Source of the DNA: Streptomyces sp. NBC_00344
Lineage (GTDB): Bacteria; Actinomycetota; Actinomycetes; Streptomycetales; Streptomycetaceae
DNA: 64,000 nt
Assembly (NCBI RefSeq): GCF_036088315.1
Contig: NZ_CP107996.1
Coordinates: forward strand, 1,880,501 to 1,944,500
Direction: 5' to 3'
Shown here: positions 48,062 through 56,268 of the stretch, piece after piece
Layout: each line of letters starts with the position of its first letter
Numbering within the stretch: position 1 is the first letter of the stretch
Program-made: the position numbers and the translations under genes
Notes under the pieces: generated by a model
What the model was told of the DNA's origin: nothing
Seen by the model: only the letters and a program-made list of their open reading frames with translations
The model's database searches: none

Positions 48062-49216
48062 ATGAAGAGATTCGTGGTGTCCCTCTCCCTGGTACTGACG
48101 ACCGCGCTGGGCGCGGCCTGGAGCTCCGCGCTACCGGCCCTGGCCGGCAGCCCCGAGGTGTTACCGGAAGCGTCCGGCGGGCGTACCGGAGCCGCGGCGG
48201 CGGCCACCCCGCTGCGGCTGATGCCGTTGGGCGACTCGATCACCGACGGCTACCAGAGCTCGACGGGCAACGGGTACCGGGGGCCGCTCTGGGACGAGTT
48301 GTCCGCAGCGGGGCATTCCCTGGACTTCGTCGGCACATCCCGGGCGGGCACCATGGCCGATCCGGACAACGAGGGGCACTCCGGCTGGCGGATCGACCAG
48401 ATCGCCGCCATCGCGGACGCGTCGCTGGCAACGTACAGGCCCAATGTCGTGACGCTGGAGATCGGCACCAATGACCTTGGCCAGAACTACCAGGTGCCGG
48501 CCATGGCGGACCGGCTCAACTCCCTGATCGACAGGATCGTGGCCGACGCCCCGGACGCGACCGTGCTGGTCGGCACTCTGATCATCTCGACGAGTGATCA
48601 GGAGCAGGCCAACCGGGGCGAGTACGACCGGCGGATTCCGCAGATCGTCGCGGCCGAGCAGGCGGCGGGCAAGCACGTCCGGCTCGTCGACCTGAGCTCG
48701 GTGACGGCGTCCGACCTCGCCGACGCGCTGCACCCCAATGACCGCGGGTACCAGAAGATGGCGGACGCATTCAACGGCGCCGTCCAGTCGGCCGACAACG
48801 ACGGATGGATCAGGAACCCGGTGCCGAACGGTGGCGCTGTGCGGTCCGGCATCGCGGGCAAGTGCCTGGACGTCAACGCCGGAAGCAGCGCCAACGGCAC
48901 GCCCGTACAGATCTGGGGCTGCAACAACTCCGACGCCCAGTGGTGGACGGCCCGCACGGACGGCACTCTGCGCGCCGTGGGCAAGTGTCTGGACGCCACC
49001 GGCCTCGGCACGGCGAACGGGACCAAGGTGGAGCTCTGGGACTGCAACGGCGGAGCGAACCAGGTGTGGCAGGCGTACAACGGCGGCTACCGGAACCCGG
49101 TGTCCGGACGGTGCCTCGACGACCCGGCAGGCTCGACCGCGGACGGAACACAGCTGCAGCTCTACGACTGCAACGGGACCGGCGCACAGAAGTGGACGGC
49201 CCTGCAGCCGCTGTAA
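48062..49216 (+). CDS. Secreted GDSL/SGNH esterase with ricin B-type lectin domain
   Basis: 384 residues from ATG 48062. A signal peptide (MKRFVVSLSLVLTTALGAAW, cleaved near ALPALAG) is followed by an SGNH hydrolase: block I 'LMPLGDSITDGYQSSTGNGY', block III 'VTLEIGTNDLGQNY', block V 'DALHPNDRGYQKMADAF'. The C-terminal ricin trefoil has three repeats with 'CLDVNAGSSANGTPVQIWGC', 'CLDATGLGTANGTKVELWDC' and 'CLDDPAGSTADGTQLQLYDC', each ending in QxW. It probably deacetylates or de-esterifies a plant polysaccharide while the lectin binds sugar. LacI-type sites lie upstream. Confidence 0.93.
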   Translation: MKRFVVSLSLVLTTALGAAWSSALPALAGSPEVLPEASGGRTGAAAAATPLRLMPLGDSITDGYQSSTGNGYRGPLWDELSAAGHSLDFVGTSRAGTMADPDNEGHSGWRIDQIAAIADASLATYRPNVVTLEIGTNDLGQNYQVPAMADRLNSLIDRIVADAPDATVLVGTLIISTSDQEQANRGEYDRRIPQIVAAEQAAGKHVRLVDLSSVTASDLADALHPNDRGYQKMADAFNGAVQSADNDGWIRNPVPNGGAVRSGIAGKCLDVNAGSSANGTPVQIWGCNNSDAQWWTARTDGTLRAVGKCLDATGLGTANGTKVELWDCNGGANQVWQAYNGGYRNPVSGRCLDDPAGSTADGTQLQLYDCNGTGAQKWTALQPL

Positions 49217-49296
49217 GGACATTCCCGTGACCCCCCGGACGAGGGCTTCGGCTGCCCGAGCCGGCCGGCCTCACCAGTCACTCGGGGGCTGACGCC

Positions 49297-49893
49297 TCAC
49301 ACCGGCGGACTCGACGATGCCAGAGCCCTGGCCGTGGTCACGACGTAGGCCCGCACACCGGCGGACGGTCCGGCCTCCGCCGTGCCCAGGACGAGCCGGG
49401 CCATCTGCGGAAACGCAAGGGGCCAGACGGCGACGCCGACGAGGGCGAGGAAGGTCGCAGCGGCCTGTTCGTCCACTTCGCCGCCGGTGGACCGCACCAG
49501 GGCGGCGACCTTCGCCCGGTAGTGAGTGATGCGCAACTCGTCGTCGGGCATCGGCCGGTCGCCGTAGTGGAGCGCCTCCCACATCATCAGCCGGGTCAGT
49601 TCGGGGTTCTGCCGGTGGAAGTCGTAGATGCGCCCGGCGTACTCGCCGGGGTCGTCCACCGGCAGACCGACCCTGACCGCGTGATCGTCGAGGGCGTCCG
49701 CGACCACGGCGGTGAACAGCTTCTCCTTGCTGCCGAAGTACCCGTAAATGCGCTCCTTGTTGGCGCCCGCGCGGTGCGCGATGCGGTCGACGCGGGCGCC
49801 GCCCATCCCGTGCTCGGCGAATTCGGTACGGGCCGCCGCCAGCAGGCGGGCGCGCGTCCCTTCCTTGGCGTCCTTGGGGCTGCTCGGTCTCAT
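49297..49893 (-). CDS. TetR-family regulator divergent to the ketosynthase
   Basis: 198 residues. The HTH is 'GARVDRIAHRAGANKERIYG' with 'YFGSKEKLFTAVVADAL' following. 'RLMMWEALHYGDRPMPDDEL' belongs to the ligand domain. A TAGGAT box at 49900-49905 (minus strand) lies six bases before the ATG, so the mRNA is probably leaderless. A 16-bp palindrome (49913-49928) covers the expected -35 region. It likely represses itself and the ketosynthase gene. Confidence 0.88.
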   Translation of the reverse strand: MRPSSPKDAKEGTRARLLAAARTEFAEHGMGGARVDRIAHRAGANKERIYGYFGSKEKLFTAVVADALDDHAVRVGLPVDDPGEYAGRIYDFHRQNPELTRLMMWEALHYGDRPMPDDELRITHYRAKVAALVRSTGGEVDEQAAATFLALVGVAVWPLAFPQMARLVLGTAEAGPSAGVRAYVVTTARALASSSPPV

Positions 49894-49899
49894 GGGGTC

Positions 49900-49939
49900 A
49901 TCCTAGCGCTTGCCAACCAACTGGTTGGTTGATTACCGT
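49900..49939. promoter_or_regulatory. Divergent leaderless promoters with a shared TetR operator
   Basis: The operator CCAACCA-AC-TGGTTGG spans 49913-49928. To the left, the minus-strand -10 TAGGAT (49900-49905) serves tetR. To the right, a plus-strand -35 TTGCCA (49910-49915), 18-bp spacer and -10 TACCGT (49934-49939) serve the ketosynthase. Both -10 boxes end six or seven bases before the ATG, and neither gene has a Shine-Dalgarno. Confidence 0.6.
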
Positions 49940-49946
49940 CCGGTCC

Positions 49947-51182
49947 ATGGCGACAAGAACGGATGTCTGGATCACCGGGCTGGGCGCGACCACACCGCTC
50001 GGCGCCGACGCGCCCAGTACCTGGGCCGCGATGGTGGCGGGCGAGAACGGAATCGGCAGCCTCGACGACGAGGAGTGGGCCCGGCGGCTGCCGGTGCGGC
50101 TCGGGGCGAGGATGCGTCAGGACCCGGCGGGATCGCTGAAGCGCACCGAAGCGCGCCGGATGGACCGGTGCGAGCAGGCCGCCCTGGTCGCCGCGCGCGA
50201 GGCGTGGGCCGACGCGGGCGCTCCCGGTGTCGATCCGCAACGGCTCGCGGTGGCGATCGGGACGGGAACGGGCGGAGTGCTGTCACTGCTGGGGCAGAAC
50301 CGGGTGCTCGACGAGTCAGGCCCGCGGAAGGTGTCCCCGCACACCGTGCCGATGCTGATGGCGAACGGACCCGCGGCCTGGGTGAGCATCGACCTGGGCG
50401 CGCAGGCCGGCGCGCACACTCCCGTGAGCGCCTGCGCGTCGGGCGCCGAGGCCATCGCTCTCGCGCTGGACCTGATCCGCTCGGGGCGGGCCGACATGGT
50501 GGTGGCCGGCGGGGCTGAAGCGAGCCTGCACCCGCTGCCGTTGAGCGGGTTCGCGCAGATGATGGCGCTCTCGACGTCCAACGGGGACCCGGCGGGAGCC
50601 TCCAGGCCGTTCGACGCCACCCGTAACGGTTTCGTGCTCGGGGAGGGGGCCGCCGTGCTGGTCCTGGAGAGCGCCGGCCACGCCCGGGGCCGGGGTGCCC
50701 TGCCGTACGGGGCGGTGGCCGGAGCGGGAACCACGTCCAGCGCCAGGCACATCACCGCGTCCGACCCCGGCGGCCAGGCACGCGCCATCCGAGCGGCCCT
50801 GCGGGACGCGGACCTCGGCCCCGATGACATCGGCCATGTGCACGCCCATGCCACATCCACCCCGCAGGGCGATCTGGCGGAGGCCGAGGCGATCGGCACC
50901 GCGGTCGGAGTGCATCCGGTGATCACGGCGACGAAGTCCATGACCGGCCACCTCCTGGGCGCATCGGGTGCGTTGGGTGCGATGGCGGCGGTTCTGGCAC
51001 TCCGGGACGGGGTGGTTCCGCCGACCCGGAACGTCCGTGAGGTCGATGAGCGCATTCCGCTCGATGTGGTCACCGGGGCTCCCCGCAGGGGGCGTTGGGG
51101 CGCCGCGCTGGCGAACTCCTTTGGCTTCGGGGGCCACAACGTGTCCCTGGTCGTCACCCGTGCCGATAACCCATGCAGATAA
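49947..51182 (+). CDS. Stand-alone beta-ketoacyl-ACP synthase (KAS II/FabF-like)
   Basis: 411 residues from ATG 49947. The fold opens with 'VWITGLGATTPLGADAPSTW'. The active site has the nucleophilic Cys in 'HTPVSACASGAEAIALALDL', His in 'VHAHATSTPQGDLAEAEAIG' and His in 'TKSMTGHLLGASGALGAMAA'. 'FGFGGHNVSLVV' is near the end. It condenses malonyl-ACP with an acyl chain. No acyl carrier, ketoreductase or malonyltransferase gene accompanies it, so it is probably an accessory enzyme induced when the divergent TetR releases its operator. Confidence 0.93.
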   Translation: MATRTDVWITGLGATTPLGADAPSTWAAMVAGENGIGSLDDEEWARRLPVRLGARMRQDPAGSLKRTEARRMDRCEQAALVAAREAWADAGAPGVDPQRLAVAIGTGTGGVLSLLGQNRVLDESGPRKVSPHTVPMLMANGPAAWVSIDLGAQAGAHTPVSACASGAEAIALALDLIRSGRADMVVAGGAEASLHPLPLSGFAQMMALSTSNGDPAGASRPFDATRNGFVLGEGAAVLVLESAGHARGRGALPYGAVAGAGTTSSARHITASDPGGQARAIRAALRDADLGPDDIGHVHAHATSTPQGDLAEAEAIGTAVGVHPVITATKSMTGHLLGASGALGAMAAVLALRDGVVPPTRNVREVDERIPLDVVTGAPRRGRWGAALANSFGFGGHNVSLVVTRADNPCR

Positions 51183-51276
51183 CCCGCGCAGGTAACCCGA
51201 TCGAGTGCTGATTTCCCCCTCCCGAAGGGGTAAGTGGAACAGCGAGGTCCCCTCTAACCCCCAGGAGGCGATGCGC

Positions 51277-51831
51277 ATGCTGCACGGCATCGATGTGAGT
51301 GCGTACCAGTCGTCGTTCGGAACGGACGGCGTCAGCTTTGTGTTCATCAAGGCCACGGAGGGCCACACCTACGTCAACCCGCGACTGACCGCACAGACCA
51401 AGCTGGCCAGGGACGGCGGCTGCGCCGTCGGTTTCTACCACTTCCTGTGGCCGGGAAACATCACGACGCAGGCGGAGTACTTCGTCAGCAAGGCGCCGGA
51501 GAAGGGCTCCGACCTTCTCGCGGTGGACTGGGAGACCACGGGAGACGGCACGCACGCGAGCAACGCCGAGAAGGATCGCTTCATCCGGGAGGTCAAACGG
51601 CTGCGCCCGAGCCATCGGGTCCTGCTCTACTGCAACCGCAGCTTCTGGCTGAACATCGACACCACGTCCTACGCCGGCGACGGGCTGTGGATCGCCGACT
51701 ACGTGACCGCCGGAAAGCCCCGCATCAAGGCGAAGTGGCGGTTGCACCAGTACACCGACCACCCACTCGACAAGAGTGTCGCCGACTTCTCGAGCAGAGC
51801 GGCCTTCGACACGTGGGCATCGCAGGGGTAA
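51277..51831 (+). CDS. GH25-type lysozyme without signal peptide
   Basis: 184 residues. ATG 51277 is preferred over 51271 because AGGAGG is eight bases before it. The TIM-barrel hydrolase begins 'LHGIDVSAYQ', with 'SFVFIKATEGHTYVNP' and 'GFYHFLWPG'; the catalytic pair lies in 'LLAVDWETTGDG'. It cleaves the beta-1,4 bond of peptidoglycan. No secretion signal is visible, which is unusual for a non-phage enzyme. It could be exported by another route, released by lysis or be a domesticated phage endolysin. Confidence 0.85.
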   Translation: MLHGIDVSAYQSSFGTDGVSFVFIKATEGHTYVNPRLTAQTKLARDGGCAVGFYHFLWPGNITTQAEYFVSKAPEKGSDLLAVDWETTGDGTHASNAEKDRFIREVKRLRPSHRVLLYCNRSFWLNIDTTSYAGDGLWIADYVTAGKPRIKAKWRLHQYTDHPLDKSVADFSSRAAFDTWASQG

Positions 51832-51846
51832 CGCCCCCGGCCCGGC

Positions 51847-51902
51847 CCGGCCGGCCCTCCGCCGGCCGGACAGCGCTGCGGAACGGTTCGCCCCCGCAGC
51901 GC
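51847..51902. terminator. Two tandem hairpins between convergent genes
   Basis: CCGGCCGGC (51847-51855) pairs with GCCGGCCGG (51861-51869), and GCGCTGCGG (51873-51881) pairs with CCGCAGCGC (51894-51902). They separate the lysozyme and NADP-binding protein genes. Confidence 0.6.
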
Positions 51903-51944
51903 CCCCCTTGCTGCCTTCACATCCCTGCCGCAGGCATCCCTGCC

Positions 51945-52604
51945 TCACGCACGCCAGGCGGCCGTACGGTCCGGCGACGCCGCGTCCAGGGCCTTGCGTA
52001 CCTCGTCGGCCCCTCCCGAAAGGCCGTAGACGGGGGTGCCGGGCTGCTGGCGCCATGACTCGTCGAGGCCTCCGGCGTCGACCGTGTCGAAGCCGATCTC
52101 GTCGATCAGGTCCCGTACGACCTGCTTGGCCGCCTCGTCGTCACCGGCCACCGGCAGGGCGTACCGGCCGGGTGCGCCCTTGGGGAGGTGCTGGTCGATG
52201 ATGTTGTGGGCGTAGATGCCGTTGAACGCCTTGACGACCGGGTGGCCGATCCGCTCGGCGGTCCAGCTGCTCTCCGTCTGCCCGTCCTCGATGGCGGCGA
52301 TACGGCCGTCCCGCTGCTGCGGGTAGTAGTTGCCGGTGTCGATCACGGCGACATCCTCGGCCGCCTCGTCGAGCAGCGCGGACGGAAGACCGGCCACCGC
52401 CTTCACCGGGATAGTGATCACCACGACCTGCGCGCCGCGCGCCGCTTCGGCAACCGTCACCGGCGTGGCGCCGGTCTCGTCGGCCAGTGCCGTCAGCGTC
52501 TGCGGGCCGCGCGAGTTGGCCACGGACACCTCATGCCCCAGCGTGGTGAGCCGCCTGGTGAGATTGCCGCCGATCTGGCCGGCGCCGATGATGCCGATCT
52601 TCAT
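51945..52604 (-). CDS. NADP-binding oxidoreductase (F420H2:NADP oxidoreductase-like)
   Basis: 219 residues with 'CCCGGAGGGGCGAGTC' before the ATG. It begins with a Rossmann motif 'MKIGIIGAGQIGGNLTRRLT', followed by 'HEVSVANSRGPQTLTALADE', 'GAQVVVITIPVKAV' and 'VIDTGNYYPQQRDG'. The C-terminal part has 'VKAFNGIYAHNI' and 'PVAGDDEAAKQVVRDLIDEI'. These match the NADPH-dependent F420 reductase family, but distant members act on other cofactors, so the exact reaction is uncertain. Confidence 0.85.
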   Translation of the reverse strand: MKIGIIGAGQIGGNLTRRLTTLGHEVSVANSRGPQTLTALADETGATPVTVAEAARGAQVVVITIPVKAVAGLPSALLDEAAEDVAVIDTGNYYPQQRDGRIAAIEDGQTESSWTAERIGHPVVKAFNGIYAHNIIDQHLPKGAPGRYALPVAGDDEAAKQVVRDLIDEIGFDTVDAGGLDESWRQQPGTPVYGLSGGADEVRKALDAASPDRTAAWRA

Positions 52605-52948
52605 GACTCGCCCCTCCGGGTGTTCGTGCGTGCTCTCGCATGGGGCACCAACCCCGGCACCCGACCGGCTATTCCGGACACAGCCGGTTCCTCCTCCGTC
52701 CCACCGTGCGCGGGGCCGTGGCCGGACTCGCTTCACCGTCCGGCCTGGCAGTCGGGCACCCAGGGGCCGCATGTCCGTCAAGTGCCCTTTCCAGCCGTCA
52801 GGTTGTGAAGGAAAAGCGTCCGTGAGAGCGCTCTCAGTCATAGGTCTTGACCTATCCCCGGCTCGTCGCAACAGTGTGGGCACCGCAGGAGGCAACCCCC
52901 CGCGTCAGCACCGCCTTCCGCACCCCCACACAGCACAGGAGACCTTGC
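52605..52948. other. Intergenic region with LacI-type operator upstream of the glucanase
   Basis: About 340 bases between divergent genes. No gene is supported. The notable element is the 14-bp palindrome at 52823-52836. Confidence 0.5.
52823..52836. promoter_or_regulatory. Perfect LacI-type palindrome TGAGAGCGCTCTCA
   Basis: A perfect 14-bp palindrome lies 112 bases before the GH64 glucanase start. Thirteen of its bases also occur upstream of the GDSL esterase gene at 47683, so one repressor may control both secreted hydrolases. No LacI gene is in the window. Confidence 0.7.
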
Positions 52949-54175
52949 GTGATATCCCGCAGACTGTTCCTGACCGGCGCCGCCGCCACTGCCACCGCGC
53001 TCACCTACCCCGCCTGGGGCGACGTCCTCAGCCCTCGCGCCTCCGCCTCCGCGGCGACCTGCCGGCTGGCACTGGAGAACACGTCACTGCCCGGCAACGT
53101 CAACGCCTATGTCACCGGCCACGAGCAGGGCACCGACGCCTGGGTTCTGCTGCGGGCCGACGGCAGTGTCTACCGCCCGGACTCCCCGTCCGCTCCACAG
53201 ACCCCACTGCCCGTCGACTGTGCGATCCCGCTGAAGCCCGCGGGCGCCGGCCCGGTCACCCTGACGTTGCCTCAGATGTACGGCGCACGCGTCTACTTCG
53301 TGCGCGACGACACGCTCGACTTCTTCCTGAACCCGGGCCCCTCGCTGGTCGAGCCGGCGTTCTCCACGCCCACCGACCCGAACTACGGACGCACCTGGTC
53401 GTTCTGCGAGTTCACCTTCAACCCGGACCAGCTGTACGCCAACATCTCGTACGTCGACCTGGTGACGGCGCTTCCCATCGGGCTGCACCTGTCCGGCGAC
53501 GCCGACCACACCGTGGCGGCGCTCCCCAATGACGCCGTCGACAGGATCGCCGCGGATCTGACCGCCCAGGCGGCGAAGGACGGGCAGCCCTGGGACCAGC
53601 TGGTCACCCGTGGATCCGACGGCAAGGTGCTGCGGGTGATCTCACCCCAGAATCTGATGGCGCCCTACTTCGACAGGCCGGACCAGATGCCGTTCCGCGA
53701 TCTGTGGACCGACTACATCGACCGGGTCTGGGAGAAGTACAGCGCCACGGATCTCACCATCGATCTCCAGGGCGGACGGGGCACCTTCACCGGCCGGGTC
53801 AGTGGTGACACGCTCACGTTCAACGGGGGCCACACCTTCGCGAAGCCCGACTCGAAGTCCGTGTTCACCTGCAACCACGGCCCCTTCGCCAACAACCCCG
53901 GCGACCCCGACGACAAGAAGGGGATACTTTCGCGGCTCGCCGCAGGGTTCAACCGGTCGATCATGCTGACCCACCCGAGCCAGCCGAACGGCACGACCGC
54001 CGCCGACTACTACCAGGGTGACGTCACCAACCACTGGGCACGGGTGGTCCACGCCAACTCACCCATCGGCTACGCCTTCCCGTACGACGACGTGGTCCCG
54101 GACGGACAGCCCGATGTCTCGGGCGCCGCGAACGACGGAAACCCGGTCACCTTCACGGTCTCCGTCGGGTCCTGA
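52949..54175 (+). CDS. Secreted GH64 beta-1,3-glucanase
   Basis: 408 residues from a GTG with 'CACAGGAGACCTTGC' upstream. A Tat signal ('MISRRLFLTGAAATATALTY') leads to the GH64 laminaripentaose-producing glucanase fold: 'CRLALENTSLPGNVNAYVTG', 'WSFCEFTFNPDQLYANISYV', 'RDLWTDYIDRVWEKY' and 'CNHGPFANN'. The family hydrolyses beta-1,3-glucan of fungal and algal walls. A LacI-type operator is upstream, and a long GC hairpin follows the stop codon. No carbohydrate-binding module is attached. Confidence 0.92.
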   Translation: MISRRLFLTGAAATATALTYPAWGDVLSPRASASAATCRLALENTSLPGNVNAYVTGHEQGTDAWVLLRADGSVYRPDSPSAPQTPLPVDCAIPLKPAGAGPVTLTLPQMYGARVYFVRDDTLDFFLNPGPSLVEPAFSTPTDPNYGRTWSFCEFTFNPDQLYANISYVDLVTALPIGLHLSGDADHTVAALPNDAVDRIAADLTAQAAKDGQPWDQLVTRGSDGKVLRVISPQNLMAPYFDRPDQMPFRDLWTDYIDRVWEKYSATDLTIDLQGGRGTFTGRVSGDTLTFNGGHTFAKPDSKSVFTCNHGPFANNPGDPDDKKGILSRLAAGFNRSIMLTHPSQPNGTTAADYYQGDVTNHWARVVHANSPIGYAFPYDDVVPDGQPDVSGAANDGNPVTFTVSVGS

Positions 54176-54178
54176 ACC

Positions 54179-54215
54179 GGGGGCGGGGCCGGGAGGCTCA
54201 CCCGGCCCCGCCCCC
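54179..54215. terminator. GC-rich terminator with 15-bp perfect arms
   Basis: Bases 54179-54193 and 54201-54215 are exact inverted repeats with a seven-base loop (AGGCTCA). The hairpin lies between the glucanase and the convergent ANTAR gene. Confidence 0.75.
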
Positions 54216-54250
54216 ACGCACTCCCGCCCGAACGCCGCAGGCCGGCCGCC

Positions 54251-54913
54251 TCAGGGGGCCGGCCGCTCGCCGAGACTCAGCCGGCGGTCCACCACCGCGC
54301 GGGCGACATCCGCGAGTTTCGTCCGGGTGGCTCTGGCATGCCCGCGCAGTACCGCGAACGCCTCTTCGGTGTCGGTCCTCAGCTGCTCGGCGAGCATCCC
54401 TTTCGCCTGCTCGATGACAACTCTGCTGTCCAGCGCCTGACTCAGCTGGCCGGCGGTGGCGCGCTGCCGCTGGAGCTCGTCGCACTGGGTCTGCAGCGCC
54501 ACGGCCAGATCACCAAGCCGCTGAGCCGATTCGATCTCCGGTGCGGACAGCTGCCGCTCGTGACTGAGCAGCTGGAGTACGGCTCGCGGGTGGTCGTCAC
54601 TTCCGTGCAGCGGCAGCAGGGTCACCACCGTGTGGCCGTCGGCCAGAGCCCGCGCGGTGAAGTCGGGCCAGCGCCGTTGCTGCTGTCTGAGGTCGATGTT
54701 GATCAGTGCCCTGTCGCCGCAGAGGCACTCGGGGCCGGGCCCGGCCGCACCGGCATCCGCGAGATCGGCGAGCATTACACCGGTCTCCGTCAACCGCAGC
54801 AACTCTGCGCAGTCCTGGCACAGTTGGCGCATCAGATGGGGGGCTCTCGCCTCGTCGGCCGAGGCGACCGCGAGTCCCACGGCGCTGCGCATCCACTGCT
54901 GTTCCCGCTCCAT
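54251..54913 (-). CDS. GAF-ANTAR RNA-binding regulator
   Basis: 220 residues from ATG 54913. A GAF-like domain ('ELLRLTETGVMLADLADAGA' through 'AVLQLLSHERQLSAPEIESA') is followed by the ANTAR domain 'LSQALDSRVVIEQAKGMLAE' ending 'KLADVARAVVDRRL'. ANTAR proteins bind paired hexaloop hairpins in leader RNA and prevent termination. The GAF domain contains 'CLCGDRALINIDLRQQQRRW', with paired cysteines that might sense a ligand or redox state. The target is not evident; the gene stands alone. Confidence 0.88.
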   Translation of the reverse strand: MEREQQWMRSAVGLAVASADEARAPHLMRQLCQDCAELLRLTETGVMLADLADAGAAGPGPECLCGDRALINIDLRQQQRRWPDFTARALADGHTVVTLLPLHGSDDHPRAVLQLLSHERQLSAPEIESAQRLGDLAVALQTQCDELQRQRATAGQLSQALDSRVVIEQAKGMLAEQLRTDTEEAFAVLRGHARATRTKLADVARAVVDRRLSLGERPAP

Positions 54914-55027
54914 GTCGGGCCAGGTTACCCAGCCGGCGGCATCCTGGGTGCCGTACCGCCACTCCCGGGCCGGGCACGGCGCCGGCGGCGGGCGCTGTGC
55001 GCACGCCGCCGGTCGCATCGCACACCG

Positions 55028-55240
55028 CTACTTGTTGAGCGCGGCCCAGAACTCGTCGAAGGAGAGCTTGCCGTCGCCGTTGCCGTCCTTGGCCTTGATG
55101 ATGGACTGGGCCACCGTCTCGGTCACATGGAAGTCGCCGAGCTGCGCCATGACGCTCTTGTACTCGCTCGCCGTGACCCGGCCGTCGCCGTCCACGTCAA
55201 GACGATCGAACGCCTTGCGCGCCTCTTCGATGTCCGCCAC
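55028..55240 (-). CDS. Two-EF-hand calcium-binding protein (CabC-like)
   Basis: 70 residues from GTG 55240 (a GTG three codons earlier lies too close to the ribosome binding site AAGAAGGGG). The loops DVDGDGRVTASE and DGNGDGKLSFDE keep every calcium-binding position of a canonical EF-hand, with F or L in the flanking helices ('EARKAFDRL', 'FDEFWAALNK'). Small EF-hand proteins occur in Streptomyces and have been linked to calcium buffering during aerial growth. It is cytoplasmic. Confidence 0.92.
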   Translation of the reverse strand: MADIEEARKAFDRLDVDGDGRVTASEYKSVMAQLGDFHVTETVAQSIIKAKDGNGDGKLSFDEFWAALNK

Positions 55241-55281
55241 TGGGTCCACCCCTTCTTGGTGCTTGTCTGACGAAGGTCAGA

Positions 55282-55466
55282 TTAACCGGCGCGGTGAGCG
55301 CGCAGTACGGCAGCCAGCCATGCGAAGCCCTCGTCGGGGGCCGGCCAGGATTCCCGGCCGTTGATGACGGCCGTCAGCCGCCGGCCGGTAGCCTCCCGGC
55401 GGCCGACCCGTAGCGGATGGTCCGCACGGACAGGCCCGAACGGCGGGAGAGTTCACCGATGGTCAC
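55282..55466 (-). pseudogene. Decayed MerR-family regulator (N- and C-terminal remnants)
   Basis: From the GTG at 55466, thirty codons read 'TIGELSRRSGLSVRTIRYGS', a MerR helix-turn-helix start, then stop at 55374. From about 55377, in another frame, 'LTAVINGRESWPAPDEGFAW' continues to 'LAAVLRAHRAG' and stops at 55282, which resembles the end of actinomycete MerR proteins. The middle of the gene is missing and the two ends are out of frame. A full gene would be more than twice as long. I infer an internal deletion. Confidence 0.65.
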
Positions 55467-55546
55467 GTCCTGGGGGCGTCGTCGATCATGTCTGTGAGTG
55501 TCCTCCCTCCGGCGGGTGGAGACGCGAAACGACGGGAGCGACGGGT

Positions 55547-56185
55547 ATGGGCACCTCACTGTCCGGCATTCTGGCAGCGGCGGCGCGAGGGGTTTTCCCT
55601 CCGCCGGACGGCTCCACAACGCTGGTCGCTCAGCCGAATGGCCGGGACGCGGGAGTGCTGGCCTTCACGGCCCACTCGGTGATCTTCCTCGACGAGGACC
55701 CTGAATGGCTGCGGGCCGCTCTCGCCGGGACGGATTCGGACCCGCTCGCCGCACCGATGAATCCGGGGTTCCTGGCCGCGCTGATGGCCCGCACCGGCCG
55801 GCGCATGAACACCATCGATCTGCTGACCGCCGCCCCCGCACTGCCCGGCGAGCCATCCCTCGCCCTGCGGGAGATCGATGACCCGGAGCATCCGCGGGTC
55901 GCCCGGGCGGTGACCTTCCGGGACGGCGTACGGGTATGGGCGGCGGACGGCGGTCTGCTGGTGCTGGGGCGGGGTGTCGCCGGGCGCTGGGAAGCGGCGA
56001 TCGAGGTCGACGACGCGGCGCGCGGCCGGGGCCTCGGCCCCCGGCTCGCGGTGGCGGCCCGGCATCTGGTCGGAGACGGCTTCGTGTGGGCCCAGCAGTC
56101 GCCGGGGAACGCCCGCAGTGTGCGGGCGTTCCAGAAGGCGGGCTACCGGCCGGTGGGATCCGAGGCACTGCTGGTGGCGGACTGA
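55547..56185 (+). CDS. GNAT-family acetyltransferase
   Basis: 212 residues. The N-terminal half ('TTLVAQPNGRDAGVLAFTAH') has no clear motif. The C-terminal GNAT core has 'IEVDDAARGRGLGPRLAVAA' (acetyl-CoA loop, RGRGLG) and 'QQSPGNARSVRAFQKAGYRP'. The N-acetyl acceptor is unknown. GGGAG precedes the ATG at moderate spacing. Next to it lies the MerR remnant on the other strand; whether that regulator once controlled this gene cannot be told. Confidence 0.82.
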   Translation: MGTSLSGILAAAARGVFPPPDGSTTLVAQPNGRDAGVLAFTAHSVIFLDEDPEWLRAALAGTDSDPLAAPMNPGFLAALMARTGRRMNTIDLLTAAPALPGEPSLALREIDDPEHPRVARAVTFRDGVRVWAADGGLLVLGRGVAGRWEAAIEVDDAARGRGLGPRLAVAARHLVGDGFVWAQQSPGNARSVRAFQKAGYRPVGSEALLVAD

Positions 56186-56268
56186 GCCAGGGGTGCCCCT
56201 GTCATGGCACCAGGTGTGAGAAGCCCTGCCTGCCCCGCGGGCGGACGCCGCTCCTTCTCCCTCACGGA

